Assembly: GCF_000524195.1 (NCBI RefSeq)
Contig: NW_020170397.1
Location: 689,305-753,304, forward strand
Origin: Echinococcus granulosus
Taxonomy: Eukaryota; Platyhelminthes; Cestoda; Cyclophyllidea; Taeniidae
Direction of reading: 5' to 3'
Length of the DNA stretch: 64,000 nt
Shown: piece after piece, positions 30,030 through 44,454 of the stretch
Layout of the letters: every line of letters begins with the position of its first letter
How positions within the stretch are numbered: position 1 is the first letter of the stretch
Made by a program: the position numbers and the translations under genes
Notes under the pieces: model-generated
What the model saw: the letters and a program-made list of their open reading frames with translations, nothing else
What the model was told of the DNA's origin: nothing
Databases searched by the model: none

Positions 30030-33000
30030 CGGGCCTCTAATTTTTGCATCTCGGAGGTAAATTAATAATATTTGATTCCAGCTCTTGTTTGTGCGTTCAT
30101 GGTGGCCAGTGACGCCAACAGTGTTTACTGTCGTCCTGTAAGTAGCATAATTTTAGTCTTATGGGGACTGCGCTGCAACTACACATTATGCAAGAGTGAT
30201 GGAATCGTCTGTATTTTACTAATTGACAACAGTTCCATATGTGTTAGTCCTGATATGGTGGGGTAGGAATCACCGGATATTCAATTCTATCACTGATGGA
30301 GATCCTTCGCTGTTTTCACAGTTTCGTATCAAATGGCAGTAGGCATTAATATTCATGTTCAATTTATTGCTACATTCAGGAATTTGGTAAAATAGAGGGG
30401 GAATCAAAGAGTCTCTGCTTTAAGAGATAGCTTTACCTTATTCGCTTTGATGGAACTCGTGAGGTGTGGTGAATAACCTAGTCATTTCGATGATTTCCGT
30501 CAGCAAGGGTACATTAATTGCTGCGACGAAATGAAGTGTCTCATTCAAAACCATTCCCTCTTCAAATGCAGTCCCATTTGATGCAAGGCCTTAAAGGCTA
30601 GGCTATTAGACAAAGTGTTTCCTTACAGCTGCTGGACAAGCACTCGTCGATTATATCTGTCGCTGGGAGCCGAGGCAATGTGTGATTGTCGGTAGTAAGG
30701 ACTCCATGTTTGCGACAAAGTGATTGAAGGGACGTTATGTGTTAAAATCCACTAAAATGCGACTTTACATGACCGGAATTGCCGGAAATCCGTCGGGACT
30801 TTATGTCAAGTAGATGCTTAATGGCGAGCGATTTGTGCATTCCCTGATGGTGGCGCCCTCTATTGGCCTATATTTTTTGTTATTTACAAAAGGAACCAGA
30901 AATCACCTATTATTTCTACGCCTATTCTCCGACATTGTGACATAACGTGAATAAAAGTTGTGCGCGATGCGATGAAGGATGGGGTGAAGTAGTGCTTTCG
31001 AAGAAGAGTTTACTTTATTTAAATGTTTATTTGGAGCTAATTCACATCCATTTAAGGGTGGATACGAAGCACAAAATACGGAAAGCAGTCCCTCTATTTA
31101 CAGTCCTAACACGGGATTTCCACCACCAGGGCTTGCTAATCTATTTGGTGTTTTTGACATTTGTTAAGTGCTTCATTTACTTTTCCATGATTTGCTGGCT
31201 AAGGGTAAAAATTGTGGGTTTCCACTCCATCATCTGTTGCAAGGATAAGTCGATGAGGGCCACAGATAGGTCTGTATGGTACGCTATGTTGATAAGATTT
31301 ATGCTTGTACTGAGGTATTTTTATCTCAATTTCCAGGCTTTACTTCTAAGTGCTTTGTTTCTTCGCATGCTTGTTCCACTTTTTTACCGCTAATAAGTTG
31401 ATAAATTGAATTAATGTACTTTTCTAATTACCGAACTCACATTTAGCTTACATTTCTTAAAGTATATCGAATCATTGATGTGGAGGAAAGCTCCCGTTTT
31501 CCTGTGTTTTTCAACAAAGCTGTTCTCAATAAGCTTACCTGACCATCGCGTTACATTCAAAACGATTGGTACAAATGGCAGTCTCTCCACACACACGCAC
31601 ACTTTTGAAATCTCTCGATGCGAAAAGGATTTAGTTTCAGGCCGTAGAAGCAAACGAATTAGCTACTCGGAGGTATCTCCGTAAACATCTACTTCAGTAC
31701 TGTCAGCATCATTCTGCTTGTCCCGAATTTCAGCTACACTTGCTAATGTAGCCCAGACCAAGGGAAATTACCTAGCCTAAGACATAAACTCGCCGCTCGC
31801 CTTTGAACAGCGTCATCAAATAAGCGCACAAACATTGATAGCACAGGTTCATTGAAATCAGGTCAGCCATGTGGATCCCCCATCAGTGAGGTTCCGATAC
31901 TCTCATAATGCCGCCTAAGGGATAGCTATCGAGAGAAGTGTTTTATGAGTTGGTGCGTCTTTGCATCTTCAATTCAAAGAAAGAATATTTGCTTTGAAAT
32001 TTGGGGGTTTTGTGCCATTATCGAATGGCATAATGAACAAATACATCTCTATCACTTAAGTTAACGCCTGGCAAGAGCCTTACACTGCTGAAGTAATTTA
32101 TTTCGTCTTCTCAGCTAGTGATCGTACACTTGGGTACATTCTGAAATCAGGTCGTCTGCTATTTTAGGTTTCCTTTATTCAAACGGGAAAATTGTGGTGT
32201 ATTTTTATCGGGTATGCCGACGATGTTTACGTTGAATGCCTTAATTAGCCCATATTGTGCCATGTTTAAGTAGAAGAGCTGTCGCTCTCCTCAAATGTGG
32301 TGATTGCAGATTTTTTGCGACCAATGGGCCATTGCATGTCCTGCGGAAGTTGGAATTTTTGCAGGAAAATGCTATGGGAAGATTGCACGATGCGTAGCAA
32401 ATAGCATATAGTATTGGTGATCTCATATGTGAATAGTATCACAAAGGATACCTGCAATCCCGGGAAAAAGTACTTGTTCGAAATCCTAGAAGTGCCCATT
32501 TTCGTGAGCACTTTGAAAGCTACCTCTCACTTACTTCCTCCTGATTGGCTGTGATCGAGGTCAGATACTCTTGAAATGCGCCGACACCGGCTTTAATATC
32601 AAGGTCAAGTCACTACTATAAATAAGCGTAATTAAGACAATCCGATGACCCAGACCAAGTCACCACTGATCGGCTGTAAGGTCTGCGCACGCGCGTCGTA
32701 ATTCCTTTCTGACGCATCCACGTCAGTTAATAAAGACGCCGAGTCGTTACTCCTCGGTAGGGTCAGGATCATCCGCGTGCACAAAAATTTTTTGATTGTA
32801 ACAACTGGAACTAGTGTTGATGTAGGGTTCATTATTCTTTCTGCTTTTTGATGTGATATTGCAATTCGATGTAGCGAAAGCCTGTTTCAAATGGTCATTA
32901 TCTTGAATAGCCCTAATGACTAGACAATAAAGAGCTTCAGAATGGAACGGAATTGTGGATTTAGACACCTAGATGTATTTCATTTACTACATTTATTACA

Positions 33001-34258
33001 CATAAGTTTTACAAAGTTAGAGACAGAGAACTCTTGTCATTGTTCCTCAACTCTGTCAAAATTTTGGTGGATTTGGACGCTGGCCAGTGAAATTGATCTG
33101 CGACTTGGTATGCTGCGACTACTTTAACTTTGACCTGAATGCAAATACAGAAATGGATTGTGGCGCCATGCAGCTTCCGTAATGCTTCTGGTAGAAACGA
33201 TGCCATCCTCAGCTTGAACTGACTTCACTTTGACCCCAAGCGAGTTTAACGTCAACTGATAGGTGATTTTAAAAAACAGTATTAGCTCATCAAGCCATGC
33301 CTCAAATTTGCTGATAAAGTGATCAAAATTGATGATAATCAACCTTTTTCAATACTTGGGTATTTTAGTCACCAATCTCATCGTTTGACAAGATTGACCG
33401 CCTATCTGTATACCATTTGCAATCCGACATTACATTTTTGTTTCATTTTACGGTAATTTTAAGTAATAATCTTCGAATGACCGCCGATTAATTACTTAAG
33501 AGTAAATCCAACTAAAATACACAAAAGGCAAAGCAGTGATGAAAAGTGGGAATGAAATAGGTGAATTTCAGGTGTCGGAAAGTCTTGCATTAGCAAGGCA
33601 GATGGCAAGTGAACAAAAAGCTGTGCGATGCAATTCAAGTCTAACGCTAGTCATTCCTCATAATTGTGATGTGGGGAACAAAAATTAAAAAGCAAATCAT
33701 CGCCCTGACTTGAAAATTACGAACCAACTGGAGAAAATGTGTGCTTAGTTGAAGTATTTTGCTTGAAAATGTAGTTAGTAATTTAAACCATCCTCGATAC
33801 TAATGGCTAAAACATAGTGCTTAATTCTCAAAAATGAAGTTTAAAACTGTTTTTGTCCCCTAACCAAATTTAAAACCGAAATCTTCTGAAATGGCAGCGC
33901 TGTAATAAACCTGAAACCAGATAGTGGTATTTACACCAGCCAGAGGAACGCATGAAACCGCAAAATTTGGTGACTGCGTCACTAAGCACCTCAAAGTTAT
34001 TGTTGACACATCCATTTTTGACCATCTACGGAGTGAACAAACGTATTCTTACCATGATTTTTGCCCTCAAAAGTACGCTATCCGCATTTAGCTCTATACA
34101 TGTAACACAGGCAATTGACATACTTAGGAAAGTTGTACAACATGAGGTTGTAAACTCATCACAGATTGCATCGCCATCTCTTGGGTTAACTAGCATAAAA
34201 TTCAAAACGTAGGTTTCTCAACAGAGTCACCTCAAAAAGTTACCCAAAGTGAATTAGA
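30030..34258. other. Gene-poor stretch downstream of HADH
   Basis: No exon with homology or consistent splice phase was found on either strand. Open frames here are short and AT-rich. No repeat copy was clear. Confidence 0.45.
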
Positions 34259-34460
34259 GTGTGGACGACTCCAGAGACTTTCCCAAAGGCGAGAGTAGAC
34301 CTGGCACTCGGGTAGAGCATCTAATGCCGACGTGCAGAAGGACTTGGGGCTACCGACACGGCCCAAGGGCCAGGCCGCCCAGCGGACGTGCAATGGCGGA
34401 GCCCCTAAGTGGCCCAATGAAAAACTGAGAGTTAAACAAACAAGTAACCCATTACATTTA
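34259..34460 (+). repeat. Dispersed repeat, copy 3 (tail type 1)
   Basis: Matches the family at the head (GAGACTTTCCCAAAGGCGA), the core (GGGCCAGGCCGCCCAGCGG) and the tail (AATGGCGGAGCCCCTAAGTG, then ACTGAGAGTTAAACAAAC). Confidence 0.85.
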
Positions 34461-35857
34461 TATCAAAATGATCAATTGATTAATGAATTGGTCAAGTTGT
34501 CTAGGAAAAATGTGATTTTGTTATTATGAAATGATGGAAGGAGTGATAAGCATCTCTGAATGGCAATAAAATATTTTGAATCCGGCCAACGAAGCGAGTT
34601 TTATTAGGAACGGTGACCATTTCTTTAAGATGTGTTTTCCCTAGACACATTGACCATGGCTGTGATGGAAAATCCTTGTGGAGGGCAATTAACTTGAAAA
34701 ATTATTGTACTCTAATTTCTTGTTTCAAAAACAATGGTATTCAAAATACATTTGATCAAAGCATAGAGTGTGGTGTTATTTTTCGGCAGACTGAAGCATA
34801 TTGGGACACAGCAAGTGGTCGTCAATTAACGACTAGAGTTTCCTGATATCGCTGGTTGGGATTCCGCTTCAATTTGGGCGAGACGCTCAAGGTGGGTGCG
34901 TAAAAAGGCGCTGGGTTTAATGCAATTCCTCTCATGCAATCAGTTTACCTGTCGCATAACTCACGCACCGTCGTCTGCAAAAAGGCAACTCCTCGATGAT
35001 GAATGGAAATTGAATTTGCTTATTTATTTACCTGCTCAACCGATTTCTCCCTGGATTGGTGTTTTTATACACAGGAAAAGGTCCAAGTTAAAGAGGTCTA
35101 AGTACTTCCCGAAGTATGATTAATTTTTAAGCTAAAAAATTCGTTTGTTCACTCTGCCTAAAAATAGACAGAGTGAATAAGCAATCAACAGCGGTGGAAT
35201 GTTTTCCTGCAGGCTGTGAAGGTGGCCGGGGTGCCTTACATCGAATTCGCTGGAAGTCTTTTCTTTTACTTGCGCACATTTAACATTGTTTTCTGGTGGA
35301 TATGAAGCCTTCTTGACTGGACAAAGTGATGGGTTTTGTCTGATAAGGCGTTTCATTGTTGCGGGAAAAAAAACCAGTTCACATTTTTCATTGTGAATCA
35401 TTCTCTTAACAGTAAAGTGTTAAACCTGCTATTAATGTCTAAAAAATTTATTATAAATATGTGACAAAATTCACTGAGATTGTTAAACGAGTATTGCTGT
35501 AGGCTTACAATTTGATGTTTTTCTGCTAATCAACTTTCCAACAGCAAAAGATTGCAATACCATTTAGATTTTAGCATTCAGGTCTCTATCTGGTGAGGCC
35601 TTTATTGCTTTGTATAAATATGGGCTACAGCCGCAGTTAGAACAGTTTAGCAGTGTAAATTACTTATTGTGCCTTTGGACTACACTAAGAAAACGCATTT
35701 TGTTTGTCTCGTCCTCTTCTTTATAGACAACTTATCTGGTCATTTCTCCGGTGCATAGATGTAATTAACCATGTATCTTCATTGTGATCGGTGAATAAAA
35801 TATGCCCTCCATTAACGCGTATGCCCCAGCAGCTTTTAGCATTCGAGCCTTAAATTG

Positions 35858-36030
35858 TAGCTCTCTGGACCTTCTTTGAACACGCGAGAGGACGTAATGC
35901 TGGGGTAGAATATGGCCTAGATGGCTACCGGCATGACCCGGAGGTCATCCCACCCACATAGAGGTGGTACCGTGGCGGGGACCCTAAAGAGCCATTTGCC
36001 AATACCGCGAGTTACACAAACAATTTGTGA
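35858..36030 (+). repeat. Dispersed repeat, copy 4
   Basis: Diverged copy. The core GGCTACCGGCATGACCCGGA and the tail GTGGCGGGGACCCTAAAGAG followed by GCGAGTTACACAAAC match the family. Confidence 0.75.
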
Positions 36031-36154
36031 ATTACATAATATTTTGATTCACATAATTTACATTTTACAAATATTTCTCACCATCATATGCCATTACAAA
36101 TGAGACACTTAAAGTTTACCATTTAGTTGACAAATAATTGTGGAGTAATTAATT

Positions 36155-36330
36155 GTAGCACATAGAGACCTCTCGAAAGACAAAAGGAGGCAGAATACTC
36201 AGAGGGAATATGTATTAACGACATAAAGAAGGGCTGGAGGGCTACTGACATGACCCAGAGGCTATACCACCAAGCGGAAGTTCAAGGACGGAACATTCAG
36301 TGACCTAGAAGGCAAAAACGAAGGGTTGAA
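36155..36330 (+). repeat. Dispersed repeat, copy 5
   Basis: Head GTAGCACATAGAGACCTC, middle AATACTCAGAGGGAATATGT, core GGGCTACTGACATGACCCAG. The tail is poorly preserved but ends AAACGAAGGGTTGAA. Confidence 0.7.
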
Positions 36331-36834
36331 AAAATAACCAGTGTTACATACTCTAGTCTGTAAGAGTCTGAATTCATAAAAAATTTACAGCCTGATGAGA
36401 GGTTTGTTAAATTTTAGGAAATTGTCTTTTATTTAGAACTGCTCAAAAACAGAATCACTCAGCTAACCGTGTGGATGGGGATCAAGGTATCGACATTACT
36501 TCCAAAGCAGTATGCTAATAACCTAATCAGGAAACGCTTCCATGCTTGAATAAGAGATTATTTAGTTACTTGGAGAGGAAAACTTTACTTACAAAATATT
36601 GGCTTTAAATATGTGTAAATTTGACAGGAGGTTACCGAGCACTAAAAGAACCACAACAGTTACAAGGAATGCCGGAAACCCCTCACTTACCCTTATCCAA
36701 TTATTAAGTAAAAAGTTTACAGTTCTTGTACTTTGACATCCAAAAGCATGAGTGCTGTGTTTAAATAAGTATTTGAGCTAACATACTGTTGATTTATTTC
36801 ACTGAAAACTTTCAGACACACTCTAATGGAAAGA

Positions 36835-36960
36835 GCTTTTTACGCAACGCCCCACGACTTCCCTGGAGGCAAAGGGGGACTGGATCAGAATACGTCCCAT
36901 CGACGTACAGAGGGAGGCCGTGCCCTTCAGCGCCCTCGTAACCAAAACATGCAATTAAAT
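36835..36960 (+). repeat. Dispersed repeat, copy 6 (internally deleted)
   Basis: Keeps the head (CGACTTCCCTGGAGGCAAAG) and GTCGACGTACAGA-like middle (ATCGACGTACAGAGGGAG). Most of the GGCATGGCC core is lost before the GTAACCAAAAC tail. Confidence 0.6.
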
Positions 36961-38199
36961 ACACAATCTAAAGTAACTCAACGCAGGTAACAAAGGGTAG
37001 CAACCATGTCGCATAGCAGTGTCCGTTGGAATAGCGATTGCTCTTTCATTGTTTGGTCAGTATTCCAGATTGGTGACCTTTAGCATGAGAAGATTTGCAA
37101 CGCTCCACTGTACAGAATCAAAGTCTGCTGTTTCCACCTATCAATTAGTCACGAATTACTTTTTTTTCGTGGTCATGCAAAAGGAAGATTAGGATTAACA
37201 TCAATAATAAAATATGTGTCACTAATTGTGAACGCAACCTTAGGATTCTATTAAATAAGGCAAAGGCCAAGTTAATTACAAATCATGCATAATTATGGGG
37301 AGTGAAAGGCACTTCCACAAGTTACAAACGGAAGATGCGAGCAAACAGTAACATACTATCCTTTTTAGCATGCCAGATGGATGTCACTAAAGAATGAATT
37401 GGAAGGAAGTCGAATAAACTGGGTTTATGAAATTTATCTGCATTTTATAGATGTTGAAATAGACCGACCAGCGGCTTCAGCAAATGCTAACCTTCGGTTG
37501 CAATTTGCATCTGGCAGAACAATGGATCGGTCGTGGTTAATTGTGCGACAATGGACAGAGATTACCCTCAAGTTTTAAATATAAGCTAAATTAAATAATG
37601 ACCCTACATTCCTTGAACAAAATTTTATATCACAAAACATCGTTTTAGATCCATTCTTCCCCAAATTCGAAGTAAGTCAAATTAGCACGGCAGAACGCGC
37701 ATCCACGGACGTAGAGGCGGGTTGAGGACCTGCGCCCATGGCCTTCCGGCGGGAGTACAACCTGATGGGACTGAAGTGGCTGTGTAGTTTAACGCATTTA
37801 TACAGAATGTAGGCTTAAAATTTATGTAAGGTTTGCCACTTAAACGAAGTTGAAAATTTTTTTGCACAGGTAAAGAAAGCCACAAGCTGCCTTGAGCACT
37901 AATTTTTGTTTCCGAAAAATCGAGGAGTTGGGTAAACTGGAGTGTTGCACGTGAACGTGCAGTATCGCATCCCCAAACAGGTTGCCTGGGCAACATGGTG
38001 GGGCGTTCGGGTAAAAATGTCCTAGTAATGGTTCATTATGGAAAAACTCTAAAAATAGCTTAAACAGTTAAAAATAAAGATAGTAAAAATGTAAGGTAAG
38101 ACGAATTAGATTAGACAGTTTGAAAATTCAAATAAAAGAGAGGATAATGTGATGGTTGTCCCAACCGTATTTCATCAACTTGTTTGTTTAAGAACAAAC

Positions 38200-38380
38200 A
38201 AATGGAGCGCACACGATGAAGACTTATCTGAAGACGAAAAGAGACAACATTCAAGCTGAACATGTATTGTCGACGCAAAGAAGGATCGGGGATTACTAAA
38301 ATGGCTCAGTGGCCAAGCAGTGACGGAGTTCTAAGCAGCCGGTTACCAAAACCGAGGGTTAAATCAGCAATCAAAGTGCC
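38200..38380 (+). repeat. Dispersed repeat, copy 7
   Basis: Diverged copy with CATGTATTGTCGACGCAAAG and the tail GGTTACCAAAACCGAGGGTT. The head is weak. Confidence 0.65.
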
Positions 38381-40312
38381 ACATAAGCACAACTTCTTAT
38401 ACAAAATGCAACTAACATAATTATAAATAAAATACGTTTATTTTTCATTTAAGCAAGTTCAATGTTGAAAAATAATTAAAACAATACTTATGAATTGCCC
38501 TTGCCTTTGCATAAACAGTAGCATAAAGTTTAAAAGCGGATTCAAGTATCTGAATTGTATGGATAAGGGAAATGTTACAGTAGACAAAAAGGTGGTCATG
38601 AAATTTTATAGTTCCCTAATTAACCTTCTCGGCATAAAAATAGCGAGGCCAAGCAGTCCGATCCGTGCAAACAGGGCGGAGTGAAGGGATGATCAATGGG
38701 CTTGACAGCGTGAGGAAACATTTGTCAGCACTTAACCTCCTTCTCCCAAGGCACCACTTCAACCTCCTCGTCCCTCGTCATGGTAACCACGATTAGGCAT
38801 TGTTTTGCCTGCACCGCCCTCATTTCCTGCTCCGCCCGTTCCCATCCCCCTTTAGTGGGACAACTCACGCGATGCAATTAGTCCGTTTCGGCTCGTGGAT
38901 GGCACTGATATGCCTGCATTCTAGTGCTTAGTGGAATGTCAACCTCGTGCGGTTCAGCGGAAGTCAACGTCAAGAGATGGCAGAGGTTGGTGCGAGGATG
39001 TACTTTACGATGTCCTGTTTCATTGTCAATTATTGTACGATAATGGCATAATAATCTCAACAGTGGGAGAGGAAATATTTTACAGCTTCACCTAAGTTGA
39101 AACAAAGTCGTACTTTGTAAAACAAATTTTTAAAAAATAATTCGAAATTGGTTAAAAGGTGTGTATTTTACTGTTACAGGACACAGAAATTCTACCCAAA
39201 CATTGTATTTACACTTACAAATATGCACATGAGGATGGATGTGTGGGTGCACGGTTGAACACAACGTGGTTAGCTTTGAAGTATTATTCCAAACCTTCCA
39301 ATCTTAAGGTTGGATTTAAGGCTTAGACTCTGAATGCCTCACAGTGATTAATGGAATTCGGCCAAACAGACGTCACAACCGGGATTTTGGTTACCATGGT
39401 CAATTCGGAACTTGTAGAAGTTGCGACCACCCCGCATAGTACAGGGAAACTGTCTGTGAGATGTCCATTGTAGAAAGTCAAATAAAGTGATTGCATTAAA
39501 ATCAGGTAAAAATGCTTATTCTTGCAAAATAATCCTCCAGCAGATCCGTCTAGGTACTATCACAATTCTTCTATGGAAAGAGTTGCAAACAGACTTCCAA
39601 CGTGAATGAGAATCTTAGCGAAAAGACTCATTACACTTTAACTTGTTGCGCACATTTACTTGGTTTCGTGATGGCCAAATTATCTCATAAAATGGACAAA
39701 ATGAAGAGAACATTATGTGACTTTCTTTATGAGGAACCCAACACCATTTCCGCGGCACTAAGCAGCTGAACGAGACGACCGGAGCGAGGGGGAGAGTAAA
39801 AGTGGGACGTAGAGAGGAGAGGAGGGAAATGTTTGAACGAGACTCTGTAAAGCGAACTTGAGACCGGTTGCACCTATTTTTGCAAAGCTGATATGAACAG
39901 GCAGAATCCACATCTATTAACTGTCGTGAATCAAAATAATTTCTAACATAGACGTGACCACATAGACCACATTTCATATGATGACAGTGTTGACTTTGAT
40001 GGGCACGTGACAAGGTCTTTTCATTGCATTTAGTGTGTGATTTTGCGAACATGACTCTCCTGAGAAGGGGTGAAACCGGTTTTTAATGGTAAATCCTTTA
40101 CTGAAATAATTTCGACGAGGGAATCGTGACGTCGCCCAACTTCGCCCTTGGTGGGTGAGAAGCAGTCAGTTTACCATTTCTAAAATTTCGGCTGCCTCTT
40201 AATTCAAATTGTCTCAAGTTTGAGATTTTTTTACAGGCTGGAGAATTAATAAACATTTAACATTTTGGGCAGTACTTCTTTCAGGACAGACCAGAAAACT
40301 TGGCAGTTAATA

Positions 40313-40351
40313 CATCATCATCGTCATCATCGTACATCATTATCATTCATC
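40313..40351. repeat. Degenerate CAT/ATC trinucleotide repeat
   Basis: Runs of ATC interrupted by GTC and TAC. Confidence 0.8.
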
Positions 40352-42611
40352 AATTTGTAACACTGTCCTTACTGGCAATAAATAGTGTGGTCGGTGAGTC
40401 ATTGAAACCACATTTTGGCATGACACGGGCTTTCTCGGTCTCCCTGCCATCGACCCCCATGACAGCCAATGCAGTGTGGCATGGCTGTGTGCATGACGTA
40501 AAAGTGAGGCACAAATACTAGATCAAATATGAGGATGAAAATTGCATTTTGGTACTTTGATAGAATGATTAAATTTTCATCACAATTGTCTGCTTAATTA
40601 ACTTGATGTTTTCAACGAAAATGTCGTTCCATAAAAAGCTGACTACCCAATTTAATGCAGCAGGATTTTGCGGCTTCTAATCAAATGCTGAGAGCGAAAC
40701 TAGCTAAAATCAACTGAACAGGGAAAAGGCCTCCTTGAAGGTGGCTCCGACCGGCGCAACACTGTAATTGCAGCCATGATTGTTCAGGTGCTTTTTTATT
40801 CACATTTTAACTTCAATATAATTTGTATATATAACCTGCTTCCAGTCATCAACCGGACACTTGCTCTGTTAAGGCATAATTACAGACATGAAATTCAGAC
40901 GTATGCCTACCGCAGCCTCTTGAGCTCTCACAGACCATGCCATTGTGTCAATGAAACAAAGAAGTTCGCGTCTGCAAGTCAGTAGTAGGCATGGTGACCA
41001 AGAAAGGTGGCAGACCAATTCTTCACAAACACTTTGGCACTATCTAAATTACGTCCAAGTATAGTTTTCGGAAATTGGAAGGAAAATTGTATGAAATGGT
41101 CGCAATTCCTAACCAGTCTGAGGGATAGGAGTTGTAGTGCTATTACACGTCTCAAAACAGGTGAGGAAAACTAGGGAGTTAAACAAGGTTTATTTGTCAG
41201 TCATCTTTTAATCCAAAGAAGGATAAATAAGTGATAGGGATAGGTGCCAGCATTAACGACTCATCTCATTGCTTATAGACACCGCACTTTATACATAATT
41301 CACAGTCCGAATGGCCCTTCGCTCTCGTTCAGTTAACATTGAGCCCTCTGTGGGTGTGAAATATCACAAACAGCAGAGCGAATTTGTACTTCAAATATCC
41401 ACCAACGTGTTGTAGGTGTAGGTAATGAATGAAATGTGATTAACGCCACTAAATTTATTCAGTAATAAACTTCCACGCTTCGGTGAAATCTCATAATCTC
41501 ATCGAAACATACTCAAATGAAAATGACTGCTATATGGAGAATTAATTTAAAAATTCCTATTTGTTTTCGTATTCAAAAGTGACCATGCAAGTTTTTTGGA
41601 TGGCTTTTTCGCAGATTTCTTAGGATTACAACGTAAAAAATCAACTTGAGCTCAAAACCAAATTTATTTCCGCCGAAAATGTAGATATACGTGGATTTGA
41701 CCATTTCGGTCCGGGAACTTAGCCCACAACTCCAACTGCTTGAAATGGATTTATTAAATCCTCAAATTAATGAAAGAGTAACATATAGACTTCGATAACA
41801 TAAGTTGAAGGAGAGGTTATTTGCCTCTACAAAGCGGATGAAACTGAGTGGTTGGTAAAACACATGGTGTACAAATTCATGCAAACACAATCCATTGACC
41901 CTGGATCACTTGACCTCCTGCTCCAGGCTCAGCTCACTGTCATGGAACCGCAATGACGCTTCTGTTTCCAATTCTGAGGAGTCAAAATTGTAGGACTAGT
42001 ATTTGGATGATTCATGCAAAGCCATAAATCCCTAACCTTACTAAGACTTGAAGTGTAAATCCAAGTAACAGGTTAACAGCACTGCAGTTATCCACTCGAC
42101 AATGGCTATTATAGGACCCGGAAAATGGTAGTCAGCAAAATCCAACTGCCTGCATGAATGGGCACAAAGATCATGCAAAAAATTTAGTATGCCTGTGGGC
42201 ATCTTGACACTTTAATGGCATGGAAGGGAGTGACTTGCTGTTTTTACCTACCATTAACCTAGCCATGAATGTCGGATGGTGTATGAAATGGAATGGATTA
42301 AGCACTAAGATTTCGGTAAAGGATGTAGCGATGGTAGAAGATGGATGGCTTTGGTGTTATGCATGCATATACATGGAAAATGTACTTTTTTTGGCTGAAT
42401 AAATCTACAAGTTAGCAAAAGGCCTGACTTTTATTGTAGAAGTAGGGCGGAACAAATGTAGAGTACACTGGAGAGCTACTTTTGGAGAAAATAAATAAAT
42501 TTGCCAAATAGCTATTAACATCGCATATTCTAAATTTTGCGTAAGATGGTGCTTTAATAGACGAGAGCCACTTAATTGTGGTTGCGTAAATTTCTAAGAG
42601 CAAGCCCAAAT

Positions 42612-42657
42612 AGAGGGAAAGAGGAAGGAGAGAAGGGAGCAAGGGAGGAAGGAAAGC
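42612..42657 (+). repeat. Polypurine tract
   Basis: About 46 bases of G and A with a single C, of the AGGGAAAGAGGAAGG type. Confidence 0.85.
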
Positions 42658-43434
42658 AGTCATAATCTGATAAGCCCTGCATCGTGACTTCTTATGAGGA
42701 TTTTTAAGCCCTTCAATCTGATCAACGGGACGATTGAAGCGTGGCTGGATGAATTTTTTTACCTTAATGAACACGCTCTTTACACCGCCCATTTTTGCTC
42801 TAACAGAAAATTTAATGCTCAATAAAATTTCTGTCAGATTAATGGAATTGAAATGAAGAGTAACGAAAACATCCATCCCTTGTCAGTTCCGTTTATGCTC
42901 TATAGCGCATTAATAGCTCAACGGGATAGTTGTGGTTCTCATGTTTAATATGGTCATCTATCCCTGTATCTTCAATTTTCTGCTGCTCTCTCATCCTGTA
43001 ATGTCGAAGGCAAAATACCAGATCGCAGTAAGAGTGGATAACCACCACGAAGTTAATAGTCAACTAGTTTTATTATCGCAAGGTTGGTAGAAGACCTACC
43101 TTCAAACTGCGCTTCCAAAGTCAAGGACTGACCTTCACAAAGACAAACCGACAGCACTTGGGCTTTGTGCTTACCTACTTGTGGCTTGAAAGACTAATTT
43201 ATCAAACGAGGAAGCGTTGCAACTCCGATTTTACCAGGGCATGCAGACTTCGAGATTAATGGTAGCCGAAGTTGAGCCCGAAAACCTTGTGAACAGAATA
43301 ACTTTTACGACGAAGAAAACCAATAGGTCCCACTTAAGCATTTAATAATTTATTTGGATTAGTCCGTTCTAAAATCAAAAAAATGTTTAAGAAAAATGGC
43401 AGTTCCATAAAGGGGTCAGCATTTGTGATTTAGT

Positions 43435-43560
43435 CTTCTCAGGTCGTCTTCCCTCTCTCCGGTGGACCATGATGACAGTCGCCCGCATTTGAGTAATATG
43501 TGTCTTTCCATGCTGATGTGGTTTATCGCAGCATCAGGGAAGACTTGAAGAGCTACAATT
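43435..43560 (-). repeat. Possible highly diverged dispersed-repeat copy
   Basis: The right end reads GGGAAGACTTGAAGAGCTAC, resembling the reverse complement of the family head, but the GGCATGGCC core is not preserved. Weak call. Confidence 0.3.
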
Positions 43561-44454
43561 ATTGACACTTATGTAAAGGCTGAAAATGCTCTACTAAGTT
43601 TTAGCTGTAATGGCTGCACTTTCTCCCTTGAATAGACTAACTTTGATATTAGTGGAAAAAATGCATATGCATAAAGAAACAATTCCATATGTGAATAAAC
43701 CTACACAAATTGCGGAGGTGAAATTGGGAGATTTAGTGGAATGAGCTTACTGGGCGTTAATTTTACATACAAAAACATCTACAAGCGAAATGATAGCAAA
43801 TATGAGCAATGTGCATTGCCATTTGGAATTTTCAATTTCCTGTACATACATATATTCACTATAAATTACCTGATACCAGTGAAAGGTTAGCACAAAGTTC
43901 CCTCTACTTACGAGAGTAGTGATATTTTGACTCATCTATTTTATATAATATTGACGTGTAGTTATTTTATCAGGTCTCTCAAGAAAGGCATAGACCCATT
44001 TTGGTACTGTGGTTTCAGAATAAAAACGATTACCACAGATTATGGTTACTTGTTCTAATGCTGCACTAATAATTAATAGGCTGAATGTCTCTTCCTAATC
44101 TAAATAATTCTTTTCTTAAATAAGTAATTCACATATGCCTGATATGGGGCTTCAGATAAGAAAACTGGGTCGTCACGTATTCGTGACATTGGTAGTGCTC
44201 ATGTTAAATTAGGTTTAAACTACTGGTTATGCCATCTATATGAAAAATAAAACTGCTCACAAGCGCTTCAGTTGCAATCCACATAGCTAAAGAGTCTGCT
44301 AGCGATTATATGTCTCAAGAAAGGAAAAATAACTATTTTGAGTGTTTAACGTTGCGTTGATTACACTAATGATGGTTGACGTCATCGCAACAAAGACTTG
44401 TTTCATAAAAATATTGCGGAAAAAAAATATGGCCAAAAATTAGTCCATTTCAGC

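Noticed and set aside
30947..31393. Plus-strand open frame of 148 residues with many hydrophobic residues
   Set aside because: AT-driven Phe/Leu/Tyr-rich composition, no canonical splice context and no family resemblance.
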